Positions 35,247-51,600 of a DNA stretch of 64,000 bases are shown one piece after another (the first letter of the stretch is position 1; every line of letters begins with the position of its first letter). Location: the NCBI GenBank assembly GCA_033060915.1, contig CM065379.1, forward strand, positions 360,001 to 424,000. Reading direction: 5' to 3'. The position numbers were made by a program, and so were the translations under genes. Under the pieces are notes generated by a model. That model had not been told where the DNA came from. It was given only the letters and a program-made list of their open reading frames with translations, and ran no database searches. The stretch comes from Euryodendron excelsum (Eukaryota > Streptophyta > Magnoliopsida > Ericales > Pentaphylacaceae).

Positions 35247-37394
35247 AATGGAGTAGTAGAGAGGAAGAATAGAGTCTTTCAAGAGATGGCCAGAGTTATG
35301 CTTTATGACAAAAAGATTCCTAAAAATTCTAGGCTGAAGCAGTAAACAGTACCTGTTACACTGCTAATCAAGTCTACTTGAGAGTTGGTACCAAGTAGAC
35401 TCCCTATGAGTTATGGAAAGGTAAAAAGCCCATTGTTAATTACTTCTAAATATTTGGGAGTAAATGCTATATCCTAAGGGATAGAGAGTAATTGGGTAAG
35501 TTTGACTCCTGAAGCGATGAAGGAGTATTTCTTGGGTATTCCGTCAATAGTAGAACTTATCGTGTATTTAGTTTGTGAGCATTAACTATGATGGAATCTA
35601 TTAATGTTGTCATTGATGATTTTGAGATTCATACTAGTCCTTCTCTTGATAAAGAGTGTGATACAGGTAGTAAGTCTATTGTGGGGGAATCTAAGAACTT
35701 AGAAAAGGTGACCATAGTGGATAAGACTGAAAGTGATCAATCCTTTGCTGAGCAAGAAGTGACTCTAAAACCCTCATCTAGAGTAAGATAAATCATCTAA
35801 TGGATCAAGTAATTGGTAATGTAACTGAGCCTATGAAGACAAGGCGTCAGGCAAGAAATGAGGTACACTACATGTATTATACTTATACTTTTGAGCCTAA
35901 AAATATAAAAAAGTATTGAATGATGAACATTGGATAACTGCTATGCATGAGGAGTTGAGTCAATTTGTGCAGAATGATGTGTGGACTCTTGTGCCTAGAC
36001 CAAAGCATGTTAATATGATAGGAACTAAATGGATCTTCAAGAATAAATCTGATGAACATGGTATTATCACAAGAAATAAAGCTAGGTTGGTAGCCCAAGG
36101 TTACACTCAAATTAAGGGTATTGACTTTGATGAAACCTTTACCCTGGTTGCAAGGTTAGAGTCAGTTCGTATCCTTCTTGCCATTACATGTCATTTAGGA
36201 TTCAAGTTGCATCAAATGGATGTGAAGAGTGTCTTTTTTAATGGCATTCTTCAATAAGAGGCCTGTGTGGAACAACTTAAAGGGTTTGAGGATCCACATT
36301 ATCTTGATCATGTCTATAAACTGGAAAAGGCCCTATGTGGTTTGAAAAAAGCTCCCAGAGCATGGTATGAGAGACTCACCACCTTCTTAGTAGAGTCTGG
36401 CTTCTCTCGAGGGGGAGCCGATAAGACTATGTTCATTAGGAAGGAATCTAAACACATTCTTACTGCTCAGATATATGTGGATGATATTGTGTTTGGGTCT
36501 ACCTCTAATATACTTGCTCGTAAATTTTCTGAACATATGAACAGTCAATTTGGAATGAGCATGATGGGTGAGTTGGACTATTTTTTTAGGTCTTCAGGTT
36601 AAATAAATGGATAAAGAAATTTTTATCTCTCAATCCAAATGTGTTAAAAACCTCATTAAAAAATTTGGGTTAGAAGCTGCTAAGCATGCTAAAACTCTTA
36701 TGAGTACTAGTCTTAAGTTTAGTAAAGATGCTTCAGGAAAAGATGTTGAACAAACCCTGTATAGGAGCATGATTGGGAGTTTTTCGTATTTAACTGCCAG
36801 TAGACCTGACATAACCTTTAGTGTTGGTGTTTGTGTTAGATTCCAAGCAAGCCCTAAAGAGTCTCATTTATTTAAGGATCATTAAATATGTGAATCGAAC
36901 TCTTGGCCATGGCATTTGGTTTACCTTCAACTCTAATTCTAACATTACTGGCTACATTGATGCAGATTGGACAAGTTCTGCAGATGATTACAAAAGCACA
37001 TCTAGTGGGTGTTTCTATGTTGGCAACAATCTTGTTGCTTGGCATAATAAGAAGCAAAATGCGATCTCCTTATCCACTGCTGAAGCCTAATACATAGTTG
37101 CTGGCAGTTGATGTACCTAGCTTATTTGGATGAAATAGATGTTAAGTCATTATGGTCTAAATCAAAATGTCATGACTATCTATTGTAATAACATGAGTGC
37201 GATTAGAATTTCTAAGAATCTTGTTCAACACTCTCGCACTAAACACATTGGTATTCGATATCACTTCATCCGAGAATTAGTAGAAGAAAAGGTCATTTCA
37301 CTAGAGCACATTTCCACTGAAAATCAACTTATTGATCTCTTCACTAAACCCCTTGATACTTTTATGTTCGAATTTCTGCAAAAATCCCTATAAG
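35247..37394 (+). pseudogene. Copia pol remnant (integrase end, RT, RNase H)
   Basis: RT motifs in order: 'DEHWITAMHEELSQFVQNDVW', 'ARLVAQGYTQIKGIDFDETF', 'HQMDVKSVFFNGIL', 'ALCGLKKAPRAWYERL', catalytic 'QIYVDDIVFGS' near 36475. Then 'SFSYLTASRPDITFSV' and RNase H 'GYIDADWTSSADDYKST', 'YCNNMSAI', 'RTKHIGIRYHFIRE', 'LIDLFTKPL'. Stops interrupt at ~36256, ~36602, ~36884 and ~37090. Confidence 0.9.
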
Positions 37395-38844
37395 TGTGCT
37401 CCATCGAGTAGTTTATTTTGTTGGGGTCCAGGCTTGAGTGTTTTTTATTGCATCATCTTATCTCAAGCCTTGTTTTATGTGTGTTTTATTTAGTTTTTGT
37501 TGTGTGTGTGTCTGTTTTTCTAGGTTTGTCTTATCTTGTATGTGGCTTACTTGTCACTAGTTTAAAGCATTTTCCATGAAATGTTTAATGTGTGAGCATG
37601 TTTTAAATTGAATCTTGTGTGCATCTTTGATTGTCTATTAGTGATTCAAGTGACATTGATGACTCCAGTCATGCTCATGCTCCGTGTTTATTCGGTGCTC
37701 ACCTCTTAAGATCTCTTAGAATATGGAATCTAATATTTATGATCTTTTTGTAGCTCTCATCATGGATGACATCCCTTGTACATGTAATGACTAGATTGAC
37801 ATTGTTCACATGTATACCCTCTCTTGCAAAATAAATATGTGTTGGGTGGAAAGGGCTACCAGTGAGTGTGTGAGAAACTACCCTTGTTATGTGATAAGAG
37901 GAGATGACTACCTGCTCATGTGCGTGAAAGCCACAATCCCTGTGCTTATTTCTTGATTCAAATTTGGAGAGATAAGGTTAAAACTTCAAAAGGTGAACAG
38001 AAGAGTCTGTCCTGAAGTAAAGTAGAATACTTGAAAATTAAGATTGGGATGACATGAGGTTTGACTTCTATAACATACTTCTCTAAGCACAGGTTTCCAT
38101 GATGAGCAATGCCTTAATCTTGTACTAGGGTCCATATTCTCATTGATCTAATTCACGGACTTGCATCTCATTCTCATTGTTGTTAGTATGATTCAAATCA
38201 TCATTTCGTCTATTGAATTGCTTTTATGTCATCTTTGAACATACTTGATGTTGGTTTATTCATGTTTAAGGCTTCCTAAATTTCATTGGTTGATCTTTAA
38301 ATCTGAGTTGATGCGTATGTCTTGTGCAAGGTTTGTCCTTTTTGCTTGCCCTTGGTGGTTCTTTGTGAAACAAGAGACTTCGCAGGATCTCGAGTCCGCA
38401 ACATCCCACGATGTACGTCACTAGATCTCGCGAGTTCTCGAGGCCGCGAAGTCAACTTATCGGGCCTTATTTAAACCCCATCAATTTATTTATTTATTTT
38501 ACTTTATTTTATTTTGTTCTCTTCTGGTCGTGTTATCTTCCTCGAGCCCTTGACGTCTGGTGATTTCTTGGTCATTTTTCTTTACTTCAATCCAGTGATC
38601 TCTTAGCTTCTCTTCGTCGTCGTCTCTTTGGGCTTGTTCCCTAGGTAATCGCCTCGTCCTTCTCCTTTTCTTCTATTTGTTTCGTCTATTTTAACCCTAG
38701 GGTTTTCTGTTTTGGGGCTCTTCGGGTTGAAGGGTTTTCTTTGTGTTGATTGCTAGTTGGGTGCCCTTCAATGGGGTGCCGGCTTGCTGTTGGTCAACTT
38801 GCTTGCCCTAGGTCAGCGGCGTTTGTGTTCTCGGACTAGCATGT
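37395..38844 (+). other. SIRE-like intergenic region before the env-like ORF
   Basis: No coding motif. The right part (38370-38720) contains a CTCGCGAG/CTTCGCAGGATC segment like the element's own LTR, a TATTTAAACC near 38465, then a CT-rich stretch with AGGTAATCG, resembling a transcription start and a small leader intron. Confidence 0.5.
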
Positions 38845-39902
38845 GTGTTGTCTGGTGCATCATTGTGTTTTTTTTTTTTTTTTTGCTTTAGCTTGCTTTG
38901 GACCAGTCACTGTTGGACTAATATGCCTACCTTTGTGTTATCTTGTGTTCATGCTTCTTCTTGCATCATGATTCCTACCCCACCCTCGTGTCGTATCTCT
39001 GGATCACCGAGCAAATGGCATGCCACTGGCACGCCTAGTAAGCGCCCCAGTTCTGGTACTCCAGGTAGATGTTCTTCAGCTAGTGCTTTGGGTTCTCGCC
39101 AAGGGGAAAATTCCCCTCTTCCTGAAGTTTCTAGGCTTAGACCTGACTCTGACGTCGAGGCTCGGTTCAATAGGTCTTTTCATTCTAAATTTGTCTTTGT
39201 GTCTTGTGGGATCATTCTTGATCAATTCGATGAGACTTTCATTTTTTCCTATTTTACTAAGTGGGGTTGGTCTAAACCCGCTATCTATTATAGGTTTGCT
39301 TGCTAAGAACTAGTAAGGGAGTTTTATGTTAATATCCATACCTCTAACAAGGATGTTGGGACTCTAAAGTCCTTTATTCGTGGGTGTCTCTTGAGTTCTC
39401 CATCTCTGATATTTGCACATTTCACAACATAAATCGTCCCCTTCTTCCTGAGTTTCCCTAGCCTCCTACTTGGACTGGTCCCTCCTTAAATTCTCTAGCT
39501 CAACTCTTGTTGACTGCTGAAGGTGACTGGCCCCCTAGTCCTTTGAGTCTCCTGAAACAGAAAGGATTGAAAGACATTTTTAGAGTCCTCAATCATGTAG
39601 TGTGTGATCTTTTTTGAGTACCTCTTATATGAGAGAGATTGATGAGTACCGTGCATAGTTCATGCATACTATTGCCACAACCATGTCTGTGGATGTGGGT
39701 CGCCTTATGTTCAATCTCGTCGTTGAGGCTTCGGTTAATAACTCTTCTTGAGCCTACCTTCCCTTCGGGCTCATAATCTCGGCTTTTCTGACTCGTCATT
39801 AGGTGGTGGTCACGCCTCATGAGATTCGTATTCCTGTTGGCAAACCCATATCTCGTCACACCCTCAAGATGAGCAATGCGCATCTGGGCGTAGCTCCTCC
39901 TC
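38845..39902 (+). pseudogene. Env-like (plant transposon protein) ORF, broken
   Basis: Pieces match the protein encoded after pol in SIRE-like Copia elements: 'ELVREFYVNI' with 'SFIRGCLL', and later 'MSVDVGRLMFNLVVEAS' followed by 'AYLPFGLIISAFLTRH' and 'PISRHTLKMSNAHLG'. At least seven stops separate the parts. No true viral envelope features such as a clear fusion peptide are seen. The next open frame (39925-40266) is a Thr/Ser/Pro stretch plus a helical C-terminal part, its usual tail. Confidence 0.75.
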
Positions 39903-39924
39903 GTTCAAAGTAGCACACCTTGCT

Positions 39925-40266
39925 ATGGACATTTCAAATGATGAGGCTACTCCAATTGATCCCACTGATCAGTCTACACCCTCTGTTACTCCTAGTGCTC
40001 CTTCTCCTTCGAGACCCTCTGTTCTAGCTTCTGACTCTACTGCAGCCATTGTTGTTGCTATTGTTGCTCTCTTTACCCATTTGACCACTATTCACACTAA
40101 TTTGGTAAAGCGCATTGAACTTATTCATGTGCGCATTGATCTCATTGTGGAGTGCCAAGAGCGAGACATTGTATGCATTCGTGACACCTTGACCACTCTC
40201 TCGAAGGCATATATGGAGTTCATCAACAACATGAATGACTTTATTCATAGCATTCACCGTCGTTAG
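39925..40266 (+). pseudogene. C-terminal part of the env-like ORF
   Basis: 113 codons, uninterrupted: Ser/Thr/Pro-rich start, then hydrophobic-helical 'AIVVAIVALFTHLTTIHTNL' and a coiled-coil-like region ending 'FIHSIHRR'. It follows the upstream pieces in position; an independent identity is not claimed. Confidence 0.5.
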
Positions 40267-40705
40267 CAGTTTAGGTTGTGGATGGTTGCCTTGTGGATTT
40301 GTATTGTTTTTGTTGGACTTGTGGATAGTTTGTTTTGTATTTGTTGTTTTTTTTGGACATTCTTGACTTGTTAGCTGCCTCTTTTTGCTGGTTGAGGCAT
40401 TACTTTGTGGATTTTGGACATATTTTTCTATATATATCTATCTTTGCATTCTTCCTTTGGCATGGTTTGTCTCCCTTGCTCCATTTGTTAATTTGTTTCA
40501 AAAAGGGGGAGACACTATGCTTGCTTATTTATGCTATATCTCTTGTACTTGATGGGTTGTTGCTTGCTAGTGTTTAATGTGCAGGGATGATACTTGTTGC
40601 TATGCAGTAAAAGCACTTTATATGCTTGTGATTGGGGTTTTATTATAATTTTATTTCTTTACCTATAATGTGTCTTGCAGCATAGGATTTTTGGCCACGA
40701 AATTG

Positions 40706-40719
40706 CTAAAGGGGGAGAT
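40706..40719 (+). promoter_or_regulatory. Polypurine tract
   Basis: CTAAAGGGGGAGAT immediately before the 3' LTR. A second AAAAAGGGGGAGACA lies at ~40499, as often in SIRE-like elements. Confidence 0.85.
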
Positions 40720-41641
40720 TGTAAGTTTATGTAATTGACTAAATTTCGTGACAAGTCAAGTTTGATGTAATCTGGGGAATTAGGATATCAATCACAAGCA
40801 TTTGAAAAGGATTTGAAACTTATTCATCCAAGCTCGTGTTAAGAGAGACTTGTATGATACATCTTGGCCAGATAAATGGACTTCAAGAGACGTCAATAAA
40901 CTTTGAGGGATCTCAATGGCAAAAACAGTGTGCTGAAGAAGGATATGACTCATAAGATGTCGCGGGATATTGAGGGCAAAAATAGTAAGCATGTTGAATA
41001 GGCAAGACTTCGCAAGATCCTCGCGAGATGTTACAGGACATTGATGGCAAAAACACTAAGCATGCAAAATTTGGAGATTGAGCTTGCAAGATCTTGAGAT
41101 TGTGAGACGTGCTCAATCAAAAGTCTCAGGATTTGTGCTGCTAAGGTTTTGACACCTATTTATGTACCAGCACACTTTCCCAAAAACAAGTCTTGAAGGA
41201 GATCGAAAGTCTTGAAAGAGTTTAAAGCGTGAAATCCGTTCTAAGGGCATTTGAATGGTGGTCAAGCATGAATATGGTAAATCGTGGATAGGAGCAAGAC
41301 CCAAACAATAATTAGATCAATGAGTTGATAGGTTTTGATTGTAAAGAGTTTTGTAATCGTCCGAACTACAAGTTATAGTACATGATATTTGTTCGGCAAA
41401 AAGAACACGTGATTTTTCTCCCATTTAAAATTTGCACAACAAAAAGCTGGTGTGTTTTTAGTTGAATGGTTTGTTCCCTCTTCTATCTTGGATTGTACAA
41501 TATTACTCGTAATCATTACACCTTAACTTAATGTTGTAGTAATAAGTCTCTTTGACCAAACATAGACAAAAACTAAGTCTTTCAGTGTCAATAAAATTCC
41601 TTTGGATATTTTCGAGTGATTTCGCTGCTGCGTACTCAACA
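40720..41641 (+). repeat. 3' LTR of the SIRE-like element
   Basis: Starts TGTAAGTTTATG and ends GTACTCAACA. It holds about three imperfect ~65-bp tandem units with GGCAAAAACA between 40905 and 41105. The following five bases are GTTCC; the left target copy is lost with the 5' end. Confidence 0.82.
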
Positions 41642-41897
41642 GTTCCTAGATCGGAGGATGGAGGGTTGCAATATCTAGCTGCTGGCTAAAGATAGAACTA
41701 TTCGTACTATTGACTATTTTGACCTAATCCAATTGATTACCTGTATTGTCTGGATGGGGGTTTGGAACATGGATATCTGATGATTATTTACCTCAATTTC
41801 TGTTGGCTTCAGTTATCAAACCTTTTTTTTTTTCTTGATTTGATGCGTGTTGGTCTATAAATATGTCCTGAACAATTTTCCTACTCCAAACTTGCAG

Positions 41898-41986
41898 GAA
41901 TGTGGTCCTCGTTTCGCTCTAAAGTTGATTAGTTGCAGGATGGAACATTTGATACAAAAAGCGGGGAATTTGAATGGGTTCATAAG
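41898..41986 (+). pseudogene. Exon of an RPF1-like Brix-domain protein, frameshifted
   Basis: Between an acceptor (CTTGCAG) and a donor (GTAAAT), 89 nt read 'ECGPRFALKLIS' and, after a one-base frame change, 'LQDGTFDTKSGEFEWVHK'. Plant RPF1 proteins (Brix domain, pre-60S ribosome assembly) have a matching continuous stretch. The frameshift falls at ATTAGTTGCAG. The final exon expected downstream was not found. It sits just right of the SIRE-like 3' LTR, so the rest of the copy may have been lost. This is a gene fragment. Confidence 0.7.
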
Positions 41987-42518
41987 GTAAATTACTAAGC
42001 ATTCAATTTTTTCTTTATATAATGTCATGACAAAATTTCCTACCTAATGCTTTCCCGCAAAAGATTCCTTCACTTGTCTAACTCATTTACTGTTTGGGTC
42101 TGTTTTGGTAAATATTTTTTGTTTTTGTTTTTATTTTTAAAAATAAAAAATAGTGTTTTTTTTTGTTTTTTTATTTTTAGTTGCTTATAAAATTTGAAAA
42201 CTAAATAATAAATAATAAAATAGACGTGTTCTCTATTTTCAAAATATTAGCCTGGTATCACTTGCTTTTATTTATTTTTATTTTTCTACTTTGAATGTTA
42301 GCCGGACGTGGACACTAGCCGCAGGTGGTTTTTCTTGTAATGTGCTTTGGAATCTTGTTATTGAGTTTCTCGCTACTTGCAATGTAGTCTTTTTAATATG
42401 AAGATTAGAATAGGATCAAAGGAGAGGAGAGAGAGAGGGAGTCTTGATGGCTACACTTTCTTTGTTTGGTATGCATTCTGTTTATCTGTGGAGCTGATTG
42501 ATTACCATCTACGAATTA

Positions 42519-42566
<48 letters not shown>

Positions 42567-42674
42567 GGACAATGTTATATTCAGTATAGAGAAATACTTT
42601 CCAAGTAACATACATGAACATAAGTGTTTCTTTCCACAATCATTTGTGGTCTGTCTTGTTGTTTGTGATGTATC
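41987..42674. other. Non-coding region with MITE-like DNA and a TC microsatellite
   Basis: About 42100-42245 is A/T-rich with an inverted-repeat look (GGTAAATATTTTTTGTTTTT and ACGTGTTCTCTATTTTC), like common plant MITEs. A (TC) run lies at ~42520-42562. No exon recognised. Confidence 0.45.
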
Positions 42675-43637
42675 TTATTTTTCGCACCTTGAGTGCCATT
42701 GGTTAAGCCAAGTGCATGCCTTTCTGAGTACATGAAGACAAATCAAAACAAAGAGACCTGATGAAGCTGCAACACGTGGGAGAGACCTTTCGGGAGGAGA
42801 ATTTGCAATTAGATAGAGACAATCCATAGCTATAAAGATCCAACCTACGTTTTCCAACAAGTTCTTGATTAATATGATTTTTCTCTTTTTCTTTGTAGAA
42901 AGTCTGCAAATTATCCTTGAACAGAGAGTACCTACAACTAGAAACGTAGTTGGTGACCACCCTCTGTAAGAGACCAACTTCCCTCCAACGACCAGGATTT
43001 CTTTCCGACACACACAAGACATGCACTCGCCAGAAAAGGTTGATGATACCAGGGCATCAAAACCTGTATAGTAAGGCAATATGGTTGAATCCAGGTAGAG
43101 GCTTGCATGCAAAATTCCAGAGATTGTTGAGGCCTTGTAGAATACATACTTGGTGTCCTTTTCCGCCACATTGTCGATGGCAAGAGCAGATATCTGAATC
43201 AGTTGGAGCATAGAGGGACCAATGCATGTGAGAGGAAATAGTGTGTTGATCCTGTGTCCCTTGGCAAGGGCCAGGAGGGTTATTGGGAGGGAAATTGGAC
43301 CAGATGGTAGCAAGTGTCTTCTTAGTTGACCAAGACTAGTTCGCCGCCCCCCAGTAGCCCCTCTGTACATCTCCATTATGATTGAGATTAGGGTTGCCAG
43401 GTACGAAGCTGTCGCAAGGGAAAGTACTAAAATATCCACGGCAGGTGGATAATTACCTGGGTAAGTGCTGTCGCAGAAGTAATGATAAGGGCAGTTGATG
43501 GGATCCATGGTCTCTTCTAGTTGCCACCTTGTGCATTTGAAGAATATTGTTTTGCGGACATCTTCCAGTAGGGCCGATTCATGTTGAGATGCTGGAATTT
43601 CTGGATGATACTGCTGGAGGAGTTGCCGCCTGATCAT
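42675..43637 (-). CDS. Plant-specific multi-pass membrane protein, function unknown
   Basis: Uninterrupted single-exon frame of 320 codons. I recognise the core as a conserved plant membrane protein seen in many angiosperms, with 'NCPYHYFCDSTYPGNYPPAVDIL' near the start, 'LLPSGPISLPITLLALAKGHRIN', 'YYTGFDALVSSTFSGECMSCVCRKE' and 'LHVLRKACTW' near the end. About six hydrophobic segments can be drawn (around residues 65-90, 110-128, 135-155, 165-195, 225-245, 260-280, 285-305), so it is probably an integral membrane protein. The ATG at 43637 gives 320 aa; a second at 43508 ('MDPINCPYHYF') would give 277 aa and better fits homologues I remember. No pathway is known to me. It is flanked by non-coding DNA, and no stop or frameshift is seen. 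Confidence 0.85.
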   Translation of the reverse strand: MIRRQLLQQYHPEIPASQHESALLEDVRKTIFFKCTRWQLEETMDPINCPYHYFCDSTYPGNYPPAVDILVLSLATASYLATLISIIMEMYRGATGGRRTSLGQLRRHLLPSGPISLPITLLALAKGHRINTLFPLTCIGPSMLQLIQISALAIDNVAEKDTKYVFYKASTISGILHASLYLDSTILPYYTGFDALVSSTFSGECMSCVCRKEILVVGGKLVSYRGWSPTTFLVVGTLCSRIICRLSTKKKRKIILIKNLLENVGWIFIAMDCLYLIANSPPERSLPRVAASSGLFVLICLHVLRKACTWLNQWHSRCEK

Positions 43638-48667
<5,030 letters not shown>

Positions 48668-51600
48668 TCAAAGAAATAAGAAATGCATATGACAACTATT
48701 ATTGATCTTGAACAATTTTCTTTTCATTTTTTCAAGTGATGCATATAAACCATTCATCCTCTTCTCCAAACTGTCATTACTAATATACTGACCTTTCAAA
48801 GCCACTGTGTAGGATGATAGAACAAATATATCAATGATGAAAAGCACTGAAGATGGAAATTGCCAAACCTGCAAAATGCACAATCAAAGTTTGACTGATA
48901 AACTGAGTTGCATTGATAATATAGTCTACATTAAAAAATGTTTCATGAACCATTGGCGTGTTTCCTACCGGTAGGCTATCATTGATGGTCAAGGGACATA
49001 AGAAAGCTTACCATCACGGCAATGAGAAAGACCTTGAAGTAGCTAGAAATAAAGATGGCAAGCAAAATGTCTTTATACCTGCGAAGATAATAGTAGAATC
49101 ATCCCAATTGATGCAGATAAAACATTAGTTAGAATAAGCTACATGTACAGACAAAATCTATTCAATTACTCATGGACCGCTACTTCAACCTTGCCTACCA
49201 TTTCGCTACATTTAAGGCCGTAGTGCCATGCCCCATACCATATGTCAAGTTAGATGTATGTCATTCTGTCTTCTATCACAAGTTGAGTTTGTGTATGTCT
49301 AGATTTCCCTCTTCCTTTATCACCCTAACCAAACTCCTTGCTGGTGCAATCATCAGCCTCCACTGCGCATGACCAATGCATCTTAGCCAACTTTCTCATC
49401 CTGTCCTCAGTGGTACAGCTAACTTCTCATATACACATATATCTCTTATGGTATCTTTCTTGTTTTCCTTCTAATTCACCTCAACATCTTCATCTTAATC
49501 ACTCATTCTAGGAACATGGGTCTTGATTGCCACAACATTCTGAACACCATAAAAAATGGCTAGAAATTAAAACCTTTTTTTTAATAAACTTTTCCCCCCA
49601 AATATTTGAGAAATATCCAGTTAACAAAACACTTAGAATTCTTCTCCACTTCATCCATCGCATTTATATTATCGATACCATCCTTTTGAATCTCCTCCTG
49701 GTGCTGACAGTTAGTCAATGCACATAGGTATATAATGTTAAATATCACCGGACATAAGGATGTACACAGCTCAAGGCAAAAAGAAAAATTAGACATCAGA
49801 CATTAGGAGAAAAGAGGACCAACCATTGATTGAACCTATGTTACCTGGAACACGGATCGTTCCAATACGTGAAACGGGAACGGGAACGTGGACGCCACAT
49901 GTTCTAAAATATGGTACGCTAGGGGTAGACTTCTATAAAGTATACTATTAGAATTAAGGTACTTCTAGAAGAATTTTCTTTAATAATCAGATATTTAATA
50001 AAACATAATTTATGTTTTTTCAAATTAATCATCTAAAAACATATTCTATGAGTATTATGGCCCATTTTTTGCATATTATTATGCCAAAATTCTATTCTTC
50101 CTATATTTTTGTTCATTATAAATAATTTTTTTCTCCGTTAGGTGACCTTTAAAGATATAAATAGAAAAAAAAAAAGGCTTGGGATAGCTTTGGATGGCTA
50201 AACTCACCGTTTTGAAAGGCTAAAGTACCATGTTTTAGAACGCCGTTCCAAAAACATAATTCGCTAGAATAGTAGAGTATTATGGTAACACAGGATTGAA
50301 CATTAAGATGTCAAGAAAAGATACCACCATCTTCTGAAACTCACGACCATGTTTGAAATCTTTTGATAAAGGCTTTTTACTCAAAATCCAAGGTAACATC
50401 AGTCCCTATCAAAGTGAAATGAACTGGGCAACGCAAAAATCATAAAAAATTTATAAAGTTTAGAACCAACATCAAGGTATGATGTGTTTCTAACTAGAGT
50501 TACTAGGAAACTCAATTGGGGAAATGTTCTTGAAATGGGAAACATTTTGGATACTTTTGAGATACTTAATAGGAACTCCAAAGAAACTAAGGTGAAACCA
50601 CTATAAAGTTTACAAAAACTTATTGGAAACTTGAACTATTCATTTGTATACATCATTTTTCCTTTAGTTTCGACTAAGCATTCATAATACTTGATAAAAG
50701 TATCCGTTGAAGTATTCATATAAGTTTCTACTAATTTTTTACAGGTTTCCTTTTAGTTTTGCAAAGTTTCTTACTAACATGCCTATTAGGTTTCCCATTT
50801 GATTGTTAATTGTTTCCCCATTTCCTGTTTTCCCTATATCTTGTGGCCACATTTCCCCGCTTTCATTTTCCTAGCATTTCCCATTTATGCTTCCTATTTA
50901 GGTAACTACGTGTTTAACAACATAGACTGCCGTGACATGGTTAGGAGTTAATAGAAACATCTCCTACAACACATCAATTGTGAATAAGAAATAGAGTTAT
51001 TGGATACCCAAAACATTACATGACAAAAATGGCGAACTTTTGACCTGTTTGCCGAATCACCAGGCTTTAACTCTTTACCCATTTGTTTTCCTTTAATTAT
51101 GCCACTTTGATCCTGACCCATTTAGAGCCAAAACTAATCCCAAAGATTCATTCAATCCAACCAGATATGTAAAAGCCCAGGGAGAATCAAACCAAAGACA
51201 TATTTATGATTCCAATTGCCATTGCCTCCATGACTTTTCTCGAACTTCTCTTCAATTGGCACCCCTCCAACTTCTAGTGACTCTGCTGATTTTCTACTTC
51301 ATTGTTTCACCTTAGTCCTCCTCAGACAATAATGTTACTATCTGGTCTGGCAATAATGACAGAAAACAAACCTTTGCTATATAAATAATCCGAGAATCAT
51401 AGATATGTCAAACACACAATTGATGAGACAGACCTAATTCAGCTAAGTCAATGTTTTTCGAGAATGATCCTCCGCCGCTTGAATGATATAGAAATTATAA
51501 AGTTGTAAATCATCACATTGAGTACATGGTCCTAATCAGATGGTACAAGCCTATAGAACAGATCCTGTCCTATAAACGTCATTTAGTGCTGGACTTCATA

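Larger units (their letters stand above)
35247..41641 (+). mobile_element. SIRE-like Copia element, 5' truncated
   Basis: From left to right: end of integrase ('NGVVERKNR' start at ~35247), RT, RNase H, a long non-coding part, an env-like region, two polypurine tracts (~40498 and 40706-40719), and a 922-bp 3' LTR (40720-41641). The 5' LTR, gag, protease and most of integrase are absent. Frames are broken by several stops, so the copy is dead. Long pol-LTR distance, env-like protein and AAAGGGGGAGATTG tract are characteristic of the SIRE/Maximus lineage. Confidence 0.87.

Noticed and set aside
38845..39902. Env-like ORF as evidence for a retrovirus
   Set aside because: It matches the plant transposon protein of SIRE-like Copia elements; pol order (integrase before RT) is Copia, and no clear envelope features are seen.
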